Positions 35,803 through 44,026 of a DNA stretch of 48,057 bases are shown here, piece by piece. The translations under genes were made by a program, and so were the position numbers. Below the pieces are notes generated by a model, which saw nothing but the letters and a program-made list of their open reading frames with translations, made no database searches and was not told the DNA's origin. The DNA is from Caldilineaceae bacterium (GTDB lineage: Bacteria > Chloroflexota > Anaerolineae > Caldilineales > Caldilineaceae), in assembly GCA_020433455.1 (NCBI GenBank), contig JAGRCP010000027.1, positions 1-48,057 of the forward strand. The letters run 5' to 3'. How positions within the stretch are numbered: position 1 is the stretch's first letter; each line of letters starts with the position of its first letter.

Positions 35803-35890
35803 GTGATGCGTAACGCGTGAGGGATCGGCGTGGAAAAAGTCCGGGCAACCGAACTTTTTCCGCCACGACCTTTCACCCGTTACGCATCAC
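35803..35890. repeat. Long hairpin of GCGTGAT-type words after livK
   Basis: Outer arms GTGATGCGTAACG (35803-35815) and CGTTACGCATCAC (35878-35890) are perfectly complementary. An inner hairpin pairs GGAAAAAGT (35832-35840) with ACTTTTTCC (35853-35861) plus CGG/CCG. The words recur once more at about 35902-35912. It starts 9 nt after the livK stop codon and would protect or end the livK message. Confidence 0.85.
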
Positions 35891-35935
35891 CCTTCCACAC
35901 TTGACGCATCACTCCACAGCGTACAGATTGTCACT

Positions 35936-35974
35936 AAAGCCGGGGAGGGGCCTCCTCCTTCCCCGGCTTTCTTC
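35936..35974 (+). terminator. Partial terminator between livK and livH
   Basis: AAAGCCGGGGA (35936-35946) and TCCCCGGCTTT (35960-35970) form an 11-bp stem, followed by CTTC rather than a long T-run. Leaky termination here would give more binding protein than permease, as is common in binding-protein ABC operons. Confidence 0.7.
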
Positions 35975-36005
35975 ATGAAAAAGTTCATGACGAACAGGAC
36001 CTCCT

Positions 36006-37106
36006 ATGGCAGCATCCGCCAAACCGGCCCGGACGGGCTTTCTCAGTAAAGACTATTTTGAGCGCATGACCTGGGTTGACTGGGTTCTCAACGCGCTCCG
36101 CGTTCTCATCCTTGCGCTGGTCATCATCGGCGCAACCAACACCCTGCTGTCCGGCAAATATACGCTTGCCCAATGGGTAAGTCTGATTATGTCCGGCCTT
36201 GCCCAGGGCAGCATCTATGCCCTCATTGCCTTGGGCTACACGCTGGTCTACGGCATTTTGCTCATGATTAACTTCGCCCACGGCGAAGTCTACATGGCCG
36301 GCGCCTTTACCGCGTACTTTATCGCCGACTGGACCGCCAAGAGCGGACTGTTGGCCAGCGCGCCCGTGATTGCCGTTTTGATTTGGGTCATTGTCGCGGC
36401 CCTTGTCTCCATGGGCGTAGCCGTACTGCTGGAGCGGGTGGCGTATCGCCCCCTGCGCGGCGCACCGCGCCTGGTGCCGCTCATCACCGCGATTGGGGCC
36501 TCCTTCTTCCTGCAATACACCTTCCGGGGCCTCTACGGCACCGGCTTCAAGTCCTACCCCGCCGTGCCCATAATTCAGGGCAGCGTGGCGATTGGCGGCT
36601 TCAACATCCTCATCGCCCAGCTTGTGGTCTTCTTCTCCGCGCTGGTGCTCATGCTTGCCCTCTACTGGCTCATCGAGCGCACCAAAATGGGCAAGGCCAT
36701 GCGCGCCGTCTCCGAGGACAAAGAAGTCTCCCGCCTCATGGGCATCGACATTGATCGGGTCATTGTCTTCACCTTCCTGCTGGGCGGGGCCCTGGCCGGC
36801 GCGGCCGGCGTCATCAACGGCCTCTACCGGCCCCAGGGCGTCAACTTTTTCATGGGCTTCTTTCCCGGCATCAAGGCTTTTACCGCCGCGGTGCTGGGCG
36901 GCATCGGCAGCGTGCCCGGCGCGATGCTGGGCGGCATCTTCCTGGGGATTATCGAGTCGGTCGGTCCCAGCCTGATTCTGGACGGGCTGGGCATTAACTC
37001 GGCCAATCAGCTCAAAGACGTCATCGCCTTCACCATGCTGGTCTTCGTTCTCATCTTCCGACCGCAAGGCATTCTGGGCGAACGCCTGAAGGAGAAGAAA
37101 GCATGA
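36006..37106 (+). CDS. livH: Branched-chain amino acid ABC transporter permease LivH
   Basis: 366 aa, somewhat longer than the usual ~300 because of a ~60-residue N-terminal segment with an extra hydrophobic helix (ALRVLILALVIIGATNTLL). The core starts LAQGSIYALIALGYTLVYGILLMINFAHGE, characteristic of LivH. The loop MGKAMRAVSEDKEVSRLMGIDIDRV couples to the ATPases. It ends in an ATGA overlap with livM. Confidence 0.94.
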   Translation: MAASAKPARTGFLSKDYFERMTWVDWVLNALRVLILALVIIGATNTLLSGKYTLAQWVSLIMSGLAQGSIYALIALGYTLVYGILLMINFAHGEVYMAGAFTAYFIADWTAKSGLLASAPVIAVLIWVIVAALVSMGVAVLLERVAYRPLRGAPRLVPLITAIGASFFLQYTFRGLYGTGFKSYPAVPIIQGSVAIGGFNILIAQLVVFFSALVLMLALYWLIERTKMGKAMRAVSEDKEVSRLMGIDIDRVIVFTFLLGGALAGAAGVINGLYRPQGVNFFMGFFPGIKAFTAAVLGGIGSVPGAMLGGIFLGIIESVGPSLILDGLGINSANQLKDVIAFTMLVFVLIFRPQGILGERLKEKKA

Positions 37107-38791
37107 ACCACACCTCTTCACTTTCCTGGCGCAGCCTGCTCAATATCGGCCTGCTGGCCGGACTGGCCATCGTCTACACCGGCCTCATCGGCATGATCCA
37201 GGTCTTCAGCGAGCGGGGCATTATCGCCGGCGTGCTGACCATGGGGCAGATCATGATCTTCCTGCCGCCGCTGGTTGCCGGGTACATGGCCGCACGACGC
37301 AGTCGGGAACAAGGCGCGGGGCGCATGATCCTCAATGCCGGGTTGGCAGGGCTCATCGCCGCGGTTTTGCCCGTGATCCTGGTTTTACTGATCCGCCAGC
37401 TTGACGTAATGGGCGTTGACATCCGCTCCATGTTCGTCAATGCGTCCAAAGCGCTCATCGACCACCTCACTTTTGAGCGCGGCATTGGTCCCGGCCTGGC
37501 CATGCTCGTCGGCTTCATGACCGCGCTGGGCCTCGCAGGCGGGGCGCTCATGGCCCTGCCCGAGCGCATTCGCCAGACGCTGATTACCGGGACGACGTGG
37601 GTCATCGGCATCGGCTTGCTCAGCGAGTTCATGATCCAGATTCTGCGCAATCTCTTCGGCAACCAGGCCGGCCGCTCCATTTTTCAGGCCGGGGCCCTCA
37701 AGCCGATTCCCGCGCTGATTATCTTCATCGTGACCGCCGGCATCTATTACTTCTGGCAGCTGCAGGGCGCCAACATCCGCGCCCGCTACGCCCGCTCCGG
37801 CGAGGGGACCAAACAAACGTTTCAGCGGACGAGCGTGGGGCTGCTGGGCATTCTGCTCCTGATGCTGCCCTGGATTGTGGGCACTTTCCTGAGCGAGGTG
37901 CTGGCCAACGTGGGTCTGTATGTCCTCATGGCCCTGGGCCTCAACATCGCGGTGGGCCTGGCCGGTCTTTTGGACCTGGGCTACGTGACCAACTTTGCGG
38001 TGGGCGCCTACGTCATGGGCGCGCTCACGTCCACCGGCCCCCTGGGATTGGCAGAACTGAACTTCTGGATCGTGCTTCCCATCAGCGTACTGGCGGCCAT
38101 GACCACCGGCTTTCTGCTGGCGCTGCCGGTTCTACGCATGCGGGGCGACTATCTGGCCATCGCCACCCTGGGCTTCGGCGAAATCATCCGCCTCCTGGCG
38201 CTCTCCGACTGGCTGGCGCCCTATATCGGCGGCGCGCAGGGCATCCTCTTTATCCCCAAGCCGCATATCGGTTCGCTCACCATCGACACGCCCGAAACCT
38301 TCTACTATCTGATCCTGGCAGCCTGTTTTATCATGCTCTTCATCTCCATCCGCCTCAACAATTCCCGCACCGGCCGCCAGTGGATGGCCATGCGCGAGGA
38401 TGAGGACGCCGCCGGCGCAATGGGCATCGACACCACCCTGGCCAAGCTGCTCGCCTTTACGCTCAGCGCGGCCAGCGGCGGCCTGGCGGGTGCGATCTTC
38501 GCCAGCAAACTGGGGGCCATTTTCCCCCACAGCTTCAGCCTGCTCATCTCCATCAACGTCCTCTCTATCATCATCGTGGGCGGCATGGGCAGCATTCCCG
38601 GCATTGTGGTGGGCGCTCTGGCCCTCATCGGCCTGCCCGAACTGCTGCGCGAATTCTCCGACTATCGCCTGCTGCTCTACGGGGCCCTCCTCATCATCAT
38701 GATGCTGGTGCGGCCGGAAGGTCTCTGGCCCTCCGCCGTACGCCGACGGGAGTTACAGAGCGATGCAGCCGAAGCCGCGGCCGCGGATTAG
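37103..38791 (+). CDS. livM: Branched-chain amino acid ABC transporter permease LivM, extended
   Basis: 562 aa, about 200 residues longer than typical LivM. The first ~240 residues carry several additional membrane helices of unknown role. The core begins near VLANVGLYVLMALGLNIAVGL and includes the coupling loop GRQWMAMREDEDAAGAMGID. It pairs with LivH in the membrane. The start overlaps the livH stop; GGAGAAG precedes it. Confidence 0.93.
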   Translation: MNHTSSLSWRSLLNIGLLAGLAIVYTGLIGMIQVFSERGIIAGVLTMGQIMIFLPPLVAGYMAARRSREQGAGRMILNAGLAGLIAAVLPVILVLLIRQLDVMGVDIRSMFVNASKALIDHLTFERGIGPGLAMLVGFMTALGLAGGALMALPERIRQTLITGTTWVIGIGLLSEFMIQILRNLFGNQAGRSIFQAGALKPIPALIIFIVTAGIYYFWQLQGANIRARYARSGEGTKQTFQRTSVGLLGILLLMLPWIVGTFLSEVLANVGLYVLMALGLNIAVGLAGLLDLGYVTNFAVGAYVMGALTSTGPLGLAELNFWIVLPISVLAAMTTGFLLALPVLRMRGDYLAIATLGFGEIIRLLALSDWLAPYIGGAQGILFIPKPHIGSLTIDTPETFYYLILAACFIMLFISIRLNNSRTGRQWMAMREDEDAAGAMGIDTTLAKLLAFTLSAASGGLAGAIFASKLGAIFPHSFSLLISINVLSIIIVGGMGSIPGIVVGALALIGLPELLREFSDYRLLLYGALLIIMMLVRPEGLWPSAVRRRELQSDAAEAAAAD

Positions 38792-38804
38792 AGGGAGATG
38801 ATTC

Positions 38805-39605
38805 ATGACTGACAACATTCTTGTCGCCGATAACGTAGTCAAGCGCTTCGGCGGCCTTACAGCTGTGAACAAGGTTGACTTCACCATTCCCCGCCTGGGC
38901 ATCGTCAGCATTATCGGGCCTAATGGCGCGGGCAAAACCACCTTCTTCAACTGCATTACCGGCTTCTATCAGATCGATGAAGGCGATATCCTGTTCGACG
39001 GGCAGCGCCTCAACGGACGCACGACCGACCAAATCACCCGCATGGGCATCGCCCGCACCTTCCAGAATATCCGCCTCTTCGGCAACATGACCGCCATTGA
39101 AAACATCATGGTCGGTCAGGAGTCCCATCTCTCGTCCACGTGGCTGGGCGCCATCTTCGGCACGCCCAAAACCCGGACCGAACAGCAAGAGTCGGAGGAG
39201 GAAGCCAACCGGCTGCTCAACTTCGTCAATCTGCGGGGAAAGGGCGATCTGCTGGCCAGAAATCTGCCTTACGGCGACCAGCGCCGTCTGGAAATCGCGC
39301 GGGCCCTGGCCAGCAGGCCCAAGCTGCTGCTGCTGGATGAACCGACCGCGGGCATGAACCCGCGGGAGACGGCCGAGACCACCGATTTTATTCGCAAGCT
39401 GCGGGACGAGTTCGAGATCACCGTGCTCCTCATCGAGCACGACATGCGGGTGGTCATGGGCATTTCGGAAGACATCACCGTGCTGGACTACGGTCAGAAA
39501 ATCGCGGAGGGGCCGCCGGCCGCCATCCAGAGCAACGAGCGGGTTATTGAGGCCTATCTGGGCCAGGGCGCGGCAGCCAGCGCCACCGTCAGCGTTGAGG
39601 AATAG
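38805..39605 (+). CDS. livG: Branched-chain amino acid ABC transporter ATPase LivG
   Basis: 266 aa. Walker A GPNGAGKTT, Q-loop RTFQNIRLF, Walker B LLLLDEPTAGMNP, and switch His in LIEHDMRVVM. The signature is unusual: NLPYGDQRRLEIARAL, where LivG proteins commonly have LSYGxQRRLEIARAL. GGGAG lies 7 nt before the ATG. It energises uptake together with LivF. Confidence 0.95.
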   Translation: MTDNILVADNVVKRFGGLTAVNKVDFTIPRLGIVSIIGPNGAGKTTFFNCITGFYQIDEGDILFDGQRLNGRTTDQITRMGIARTFQNIRLFGNMTAIENIMVGQESHLSSTWLGAIFGTPKTRTEQQESEEEANRLLNFVNLRGKGDLLARNLPYGDQRRLEIARALASRPKLLLLDEPTAGMNPRETAETTDFIRKLRDEFEITVLLIEHDMRVVMGISEDITVLDYGQKIAEGPPAAIQSNERVIEAYLGQGAAASATVSVEE

Positions 39606-39735
39606 GCTGATAAAATCGGGATGGGGCGAATCAGGCGGATGGACGCAGATTGTTCAAGCGAAGCTTACGTGAATCCGCCCAATCGAAGCGCCATCCGACT
39701 CCCACGTATTCGATCACGATGCAGGAAGAGGGATT

Positions 39736-40449
39736 ATGGCTCTACTGGAAGTTGATAACATACACGCTTATTACGGCAAGATTCACGCGCTGAAGGGCGT
39801 CTCCCTGACGGTTGAGAAAGGGGAAGTCGTATCGCTCATCGGCGGTAACGGCGCGGGGAAGACAACGACCCTGCGCTGCATTTCGGGGCTCATCAAGCCG
39901 ACGGACGGCAGCGTTACGTTTGACGACGACGTTGTAGCCGACTACGCTGCCCATGAGTTGGTGCCCATGGGCATTGCCATGGTGCCCGAAGGGCGCGGCA
40001 TCTTCTCCAAGCTGACCGTACAGGAAAACATGGAGATGGGCGCCTTCTACCGCAACGACAAAGAGGGCATCAAGCAGGATATGGAGCACGGCTACCATAT
40101 CTTCCCCCGGCTGGCCGAGCGTCGCACCCAAATCGCAGGCACCATGAGCGGCGGCGAGCAGCAGATGCTGGCCATGGCCCGGGCCCTCATGTCCAAGCCG
40201 CGCCTGTTGCTCCTGGACGAGCCGTCCATGGGGCTGGCTCCGGTGCTGGTCGAGCTCATCTTCGACACAATCAGGGACATTAACCAGCAGGGCGTGACCG
40301 TGCTGCTGGTGGAGCAGAACGCTCACATGGCGCTCCAGATCGCAAACCGGGGCTATGTGCTCCAGACCGGCGAAATCATCCTCAGTGATAACGCCGCGTC
40401 CCTGCGCAAAGACCCCATGGTGCAGAAGGCCTACCTGGGCATCGACTAG
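39736..40449 (+). CDS. livF: Branched-chain amino acid ABC transporter ATPase LivF
   Basis: 237 aa, typical length. Walker A GGNGAGKTTTLR, LivF-specific MVPEGRGIFSKLTVQENMEMGAF, signature MSGGEQQMLAMARAL, Walker B LLLLDEPSMGLAP, switch His-to-Asn region VEQNAHMAL as usual for LivF. It is separated from livG by 130 nt containing an imperfect repeat of GGCGGAT / ATCCGCC, but is in the same transcription unit. Confidence 0.95.
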   Translation: MALLEVDNIHAYYGKIHALKGVSLTVEKGEVVSLIGGNGAGKTTTLRCISGLIKPTDGSVTFDDDVVADYAAHELVPMGIAMVPEGRGIFSKLTVQENMEMGAFYRNDKEGIKQDMEHGYHIFPRLAERRTQIAGTMSGGEQQMLAMARALMSKPRLLLLDEPSMGLAPVLVELIFDTIRDINQQGVTVLLVEQNAHMALQIANRGYVLQTGEIILSDNAASLRKDPMVQKAYLGID

Positions 40450-40491
40450 ATTCCGTTGACGTTTGCCTGGACGGACGATTAAAGCAGAACC

Positions 40492-40537
40492 AAAGAGGGC
40501 GGATGAGCTAAAATTTGCTCATCCGCCCTCTTTATTT
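40492..40537 (+). terminator. Terminator of the liv operon
   Basis: A perfect 17-bp stem (AAAGAGGGCGGATGAGC 40492-40508 with its complement 40517-40533) around an 8-nt loop, followed by ATTTG. It lies between livF and the convergent Yip1-like gene, so it may serve both. Confidence 0.88.
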
Positions 40538-40586
40538 GAGCGCCTGCAAAACGAGCCGCCCGCTGCATACGCATCCCAAGACGGGT

Positions 40587-41231
40587 TTAGCCGGAAAAGC
40601 CCGCCATAAGCGTTGCAATAAGGAGCGAGGCGCAGGCTGTGAGCGCAAAGACCACCAACATGGGAATGATAATGGTAATGATAGCCTTTCCCTGGGTGAG
40701 CCCATGCTCCACCTTGGTGGCGAAATAAGCCAGGACCAGGCCGTAGATGAAGAGGAAGAAGTTCAGACAGCCGCCCAAAAAGGGTACGAAGCCCAACACG
40801 GAAGAAAGGATGGAGATAGGCGCCTGAATGCCGGCCAGCAGGTAGGCATAGCGACCGAATTCACCCTGCCCGCCCAATGCACGGGCGATGAAGTAAACAA
40901 TCCCCGCAAAAACCAGGAAGAAAAGGGGCGTAAGAATAATGCTCATCAGTCCCGCGCCGCCGCCGATACCGCCGATCATGCCCTGGAGCGCGGCCGCGGC
41001 CTCGGGCGGCATGTCCGCCGTGTCCATCATGCTCAGCATGCCCTGCGCCGCGCTGCGGAACATCTGCGCCTGAATGAACCCCAAAATGCCGCTGATGATG
41101 CCGGCAATCACCATCCAAATCAGGGCCGTCGTCAGATTGGCCTGGGGCTTCATCCGCTCGGTTTCAAATGCCTCCTCATTCGGATGGGTCAGAATATTCA
41201 TCCAGGTTTGGAACGTGGCGTTAAAGTCCAT
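40587..41231 (-). CDS. Yip1-family membrane protein
   Basis: 214 aa. About 60 soluble N-terminal residues (MDFNATFQTWMNILTHPNEEAFE) precede five hydrophobic segments; the pattern and the start 'W...IL..P...F' fit the bacterial YIP1 family. The function in bacteria is unknown. A strong Shine-Dalgarno site AAGGAGG lies 6-7 nt before the ATG. An extended -10 promoter and a 14-bp palindrome lie upstream. Confidence 0.8.
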   Translation of the reverse strand: MDFNATFQTWMNILTHPNEEAFETERMKPQANLTTALIWMVIAGIISGILGFIQAQMFRSAAQGMLSMMDTADMPPEAAAALQGMIGGIGGGAGLMSIILTPLFFLVFAGIVYFIARALGGQGEFGRYAYLLAGIQAPISILSSVLGFVPFLGGCLNFFLFIYGLVLAYFATKVEHGLTQGKAIITIIIPMLVVFALTACASLLIATLMAGFSG

Positions 41232-41294
41232 AAATCATGCCTCCTTGTGGCTTGGAATAAGTCAGAACCGCTGAGCAGAGGGGAGAAAAGGGTA

Positions 41295-41308
41295 ACCGTT
41301 ATAACGGT
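41295..41308. promoter_or_regulatory. Perfect 14-bp palindrome in the Yip1-like gene leader
   Basis: ACCGTTATAACGGT is self-complementary and lies ~30 bp downstream of the predicted transcription start of the minus-strand gene: a good repressor-operator candidate. Confidence 0.55.
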
Positions 41309-41340
41309 CTAACCGCGTGGGGTCCGGTTGAGCCACAGCC

Positions 41341-41349
41341 ATTATAGCA
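41341..41349 (-). promoter_or_regulatory. Extended -10 promoter of the Yip1-like gene
   Basis: The minus strand reads TGCTATAAT, a perfect extended -10, ~105 nt upstream of the ATG. No consensus -35 is seen at 16-18 nt, as expected for extended -10 promoters. Confidence 0.55.
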
Positions 41350-41444
41350 GCCGCCGCGGAAAGCCAAAAGTCACTTTTGTAAGGAGGGAGAACGCTACGC
41401 AGCGGCGAGGCTAATGGCCGCAGAACGCGTCATCAAGTCGCGAA

Positions 41445-42392
41445 TCACGCCCCTAACGCCCGGCGGGCCAGCCAGGCGCAACCCAGAATCGGGGCATCGG
41501 TGTCCAGCGCATTGGGCAGAATGCGCACCCGCCGGGCAAGCGCGTCAAAGGCATAACGCTTGACAGCGGCCCGGGCCGGAATAAAGAGAGAATCGCCGCA
41601 GTGGGCGACGGAGCCGCCCACGACAAAGCACTCAATATCCAGCGTCATGGCCTGGGCTCCGACCATGGCCCCGAGCGCCTCGCCCGCCTGGGCGATGACG
41701 GCTTCAGCCAGCGGATCTCCGGCCGCGGCCAGCTCGTTCACCTGCGCGCCGGTGATCCCGGTCTCCATATCCCAGGAAGGCGCGATGCTCTGGCAGGCGG
41801 CAGCGTAGCGTCGCGCCAGCCACGGTCCGCTGAGGAAAGTCTCTGCACAGCCAATGGAGCCGCAGTGGCACTGAACGCCGTGAAGGTCGATGGTGGCGTG
41901 ACCGAATTCGCCCGCCGCGCCGCGCAGGCCGTGGTAAAGGCGGCCGTCCATGATGATGGCCGCGCCCACGCCGGTGCCGATGATGATGTAGACCATGCTC
42001 CGCTCGCCCAGGCCGGCCCCAAAATAATATTCGCCCAGACCGGCCGCTTTGGCGTCATGCTCCACGCGCACGGGTGCATGGAGCTGAGCCTCCAGCATGG
42101 CCTGGAGCGGCATGTGGTGCAGGCCGGGAATGTTGACCGGCTCCAGCAGCGTCCCCGTGATGTGATCCAGCGGGCCGGGCGCGCAAATGCCGACCGCGGC
42201 CAAGTCCGCGCCGAGGGATATCTCTGCCTGCAAGGCGCCGATTGTCGCATCGATGCGCTCAACCAGCGATTGAGGGCCGCGCCAATCCTCCGTAGCAAAG
42301 CGTCGCCGGGCCGCGATCTCATTCTCCGGCGAGACCAGACCGATCTCAGTCTTCGTCCCGCCCAGGTCAATGCCGATTACCCATGGGGGCAT
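41445..42392 (-). CDS. ROK family sugar kinase
   Basis: 315 aa. The ATP-binding phosphate-1 motif GIDLGGTKTEIGL is at the N-terminus; the ROK signature and zinc site appear as ATIDLHGVQCHCGSIGCAE. Members phosphorylate glucose, N-acetylglucosamine, N-acetylmannosamine or allose. GGAG lies 8 nt before the ATG. It is the last gene of the minus-strand operon led by the SorC-like regulator, so its substrate is presumably the operon's sugar. Confidence 0.92.
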   Translation of the reverse strand: MPPWVIGIDLGGTKTEIGLVSPENEIAARRRFATEDWRGPQSLVERIDATIGALQAEISLGADLAAVGICAPGPLDHITGTLLEPVNIPGLHHMPLQAMLEAQLHAPVRVEHDAKAAGLGEYYFGAGLGERSMVYIIIGTGVGAAIIMDGRLYHGLRGAAGEFGHATIDLHGVQCHCGSIGCAETFLSGPWLARRYAAACQSIAPSWDMETGITGAQVNELAAAGDPLAEAVIAQAGEALGAMVGAQAMTLDIECFVVGGSVAHCGDSLFIPARAAVKRYAFDALARRVRILPNALDTDAPILGCAWLARRALGA

Positions 42393-42427
42393 GGTGAGTT
42401 CTCCGTTTTCTGATCATGCCGCGTGCG

Positions 42428-43933
42428 TCAGTCTTCCTGCATCATCCGTTCGGCCACCCGCAGCGCTTGCGCCGCAATCGTGAGAGCCGGGTTGATGGCG
42501 GACGAGGAAACAAAAAAGGACGAATCAACGACGTAGAGATTTTCTATGTCATGGGTGCGGCAGTAGGGATCCAACACCGATGTGGCCGGATCATGGCCGA
42601 AGCGCACCGTGCCGCACTGATGAGAGTTAGTTTCAATGCCCATGGGCTGCACAAAGACAAAGGGATAACCGGCCCTTCGCATCATGGTGCGGGCCGCGTC
42701 GGTCAGCTTACGGTGGGCGAGAAGGTTATTGGGCCGCCAATTCACGCGCACGCGGCCGTCGCTCCCCAGCAGAATGCGATTTTCCGGATCGGGCAGATCC
42801 TCGGACATGACCCACCAATCCACGCTGCGATTGGCCATCCACTGCAGGACAGGGCGAGGAACCAGAGGCTGGGCCGCCGTGAGCATGCCGGCTTGCAGCT
42901 TGCCCAGCAATTGCAAATTGCCCATGGGGTGCGGCCAATCAGGCCCGTCGGCGTAGAAATCATTGACGGCGAGCGTTTTTTGAAAAACGGTGGGATTGGG
43001 CCGTCGGGGATCGACAGCCATGAGCGCGGTGTTATTGTGAACCATGTAATGACGGCCCACCATGCCCGACGAATTGGCCATCCCCGCAGGATGATGATCA
43101 CTGGCCGAACGCAGGAGCAGCAGCGCCGAGTTCACCGCGCCGCACGCGACGACCACGCGATCAGCGTAGACGGTGACGGGCTCGCCGTTTCGTTCGGCTT
43201 CCACGCCCGTGATGCGGCGGCCGGTCTCATCCGTGAGCAGACGCACCGCGCGGGTATTGGTCCATAGCGTTACGTCCTCGCTCTCCAGCGCAGGGCGCAC
43301 GCCGCAAATATCGCTATCACCCTTGGCCAGCACCTTACACGGGAAGCCGTCACACGTTTTGCAGCGGATGCAGCGCCCGTCCTCGCGCAAATCCACGCCC
43401 ATGGGATAGTGAAAAGGATGCAGGCCCTGGGCGCGCAACCGCTCGCTCAACTCTTCGATGTAGGGTTCATGGGGCACGGCAGGGAAGGGGAAAGGACCGG
43501 AGCGCGGCGGCTCGGTGGGATCCTCGCCCGGCTCGCCGTGGACCAGGTAAATTTTCTCCGCCTGAGCGTAGTAGGGCTCCAGTTCGGCATAGCTGATGGG
43601 CCAGGCGGGAGAGACGCCCTGGGCATGCTCGATGGCCTCAAAATCATGGACGCGAAAGCGGGGCAGGGCCGCGCCGTAGACCTTGGTATTGCCGCCCACG
43701 TAGTAATGGACGCCCGGCGCAAAGGGCTTATCGTCGGGTCCGTACCACGTTTCCCTGGGCTTATAACGCTGCTCATCGAAGACGGCCTGAGGCTCCCAGT
43801 TTTCCGCTTCCTGGGGCAGATAGTCGCCCCGCTCCAGAAGCAGGATGCGCATGCCGCTCCCACGCAGGGCATAGGCCAGCGTGCCGCCGCCCATGCCCGT
43901 ACCGATGATGATAAGATCAAAGTCGTTGGTCAT
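42428..43933 (-). CDS. GMC-type FAD-dependent oxidoreductase
   Basis: 501 aa. The FAD dinucleotide loop is IIIGTGMGGGTLAYAL, followed by LLLERGDYLP; the C-terminal VVDSSFFVSSSAINPALTIAAQALRVAE is the GMC active-site end with the usual N-P-x-x-T. A Cys cluster CIRCKTCDGFPC (~residues 193-204) may bind a metal or form disulfides. It likely oxidises a sugar or polyol hydroxyl to a carbonyl. A strong AGGAGG Shine-Dalgarno site precedes the ATG. It lies between the Gfo/Idh/MocA and ROK genes. Confidence 0.92.
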   Translation of the reverse strand: MTNDFDLIIIGTGMGGGTLAYALRGSGMRILLLERGDYLPQEAENWEPQAVFDEQRYKPRETWYGPDDKPFAPGVHYYVGGNTKVYGAALPRFRVHDFEAIEHAQGVSPAWPISYAELEPYYAQAEKIYLVHGEPGEDPTEPPRSGPFPFPAVPHEPYIEELSERLRAQGLHPFHYPMGVDLREDGRCIRCKTCDGFPCKVLAKGDSDICGVRPALESEDVTLWTNTRAVRLLTDETGRRITGVEAERNGEPVTVYADRVVVACGAVNSALLLLRSASDHHPAGMANSSGMVGRHYMVHNNTALMAVDPRRPNPTVFQKTLAVNDFYADGPDWPHPMGNLQLLGKLQAGMLTAAQPLVPRPVLQWMANRSVDWWVMSEDLPDPENRILLGSDGRVRVNWRPNNLLAHRKLTDAARTMMRRAGYPFVFVQPMGIETNSHQCGTVRFGHDPATSVLDPYCRTHDIENLYVVDSSFFVSSSAINPALTIAAQALRVAERMMQED

Positions 43934-44026
43934 GACACCCTCCTGTAACGGTTCGGCCTAAACACTACGGCAGAAATCTCACGGCGCTATCTCCCATAGG
44001 CGCTATCCGCGGGTTTCCGCCCCGAT

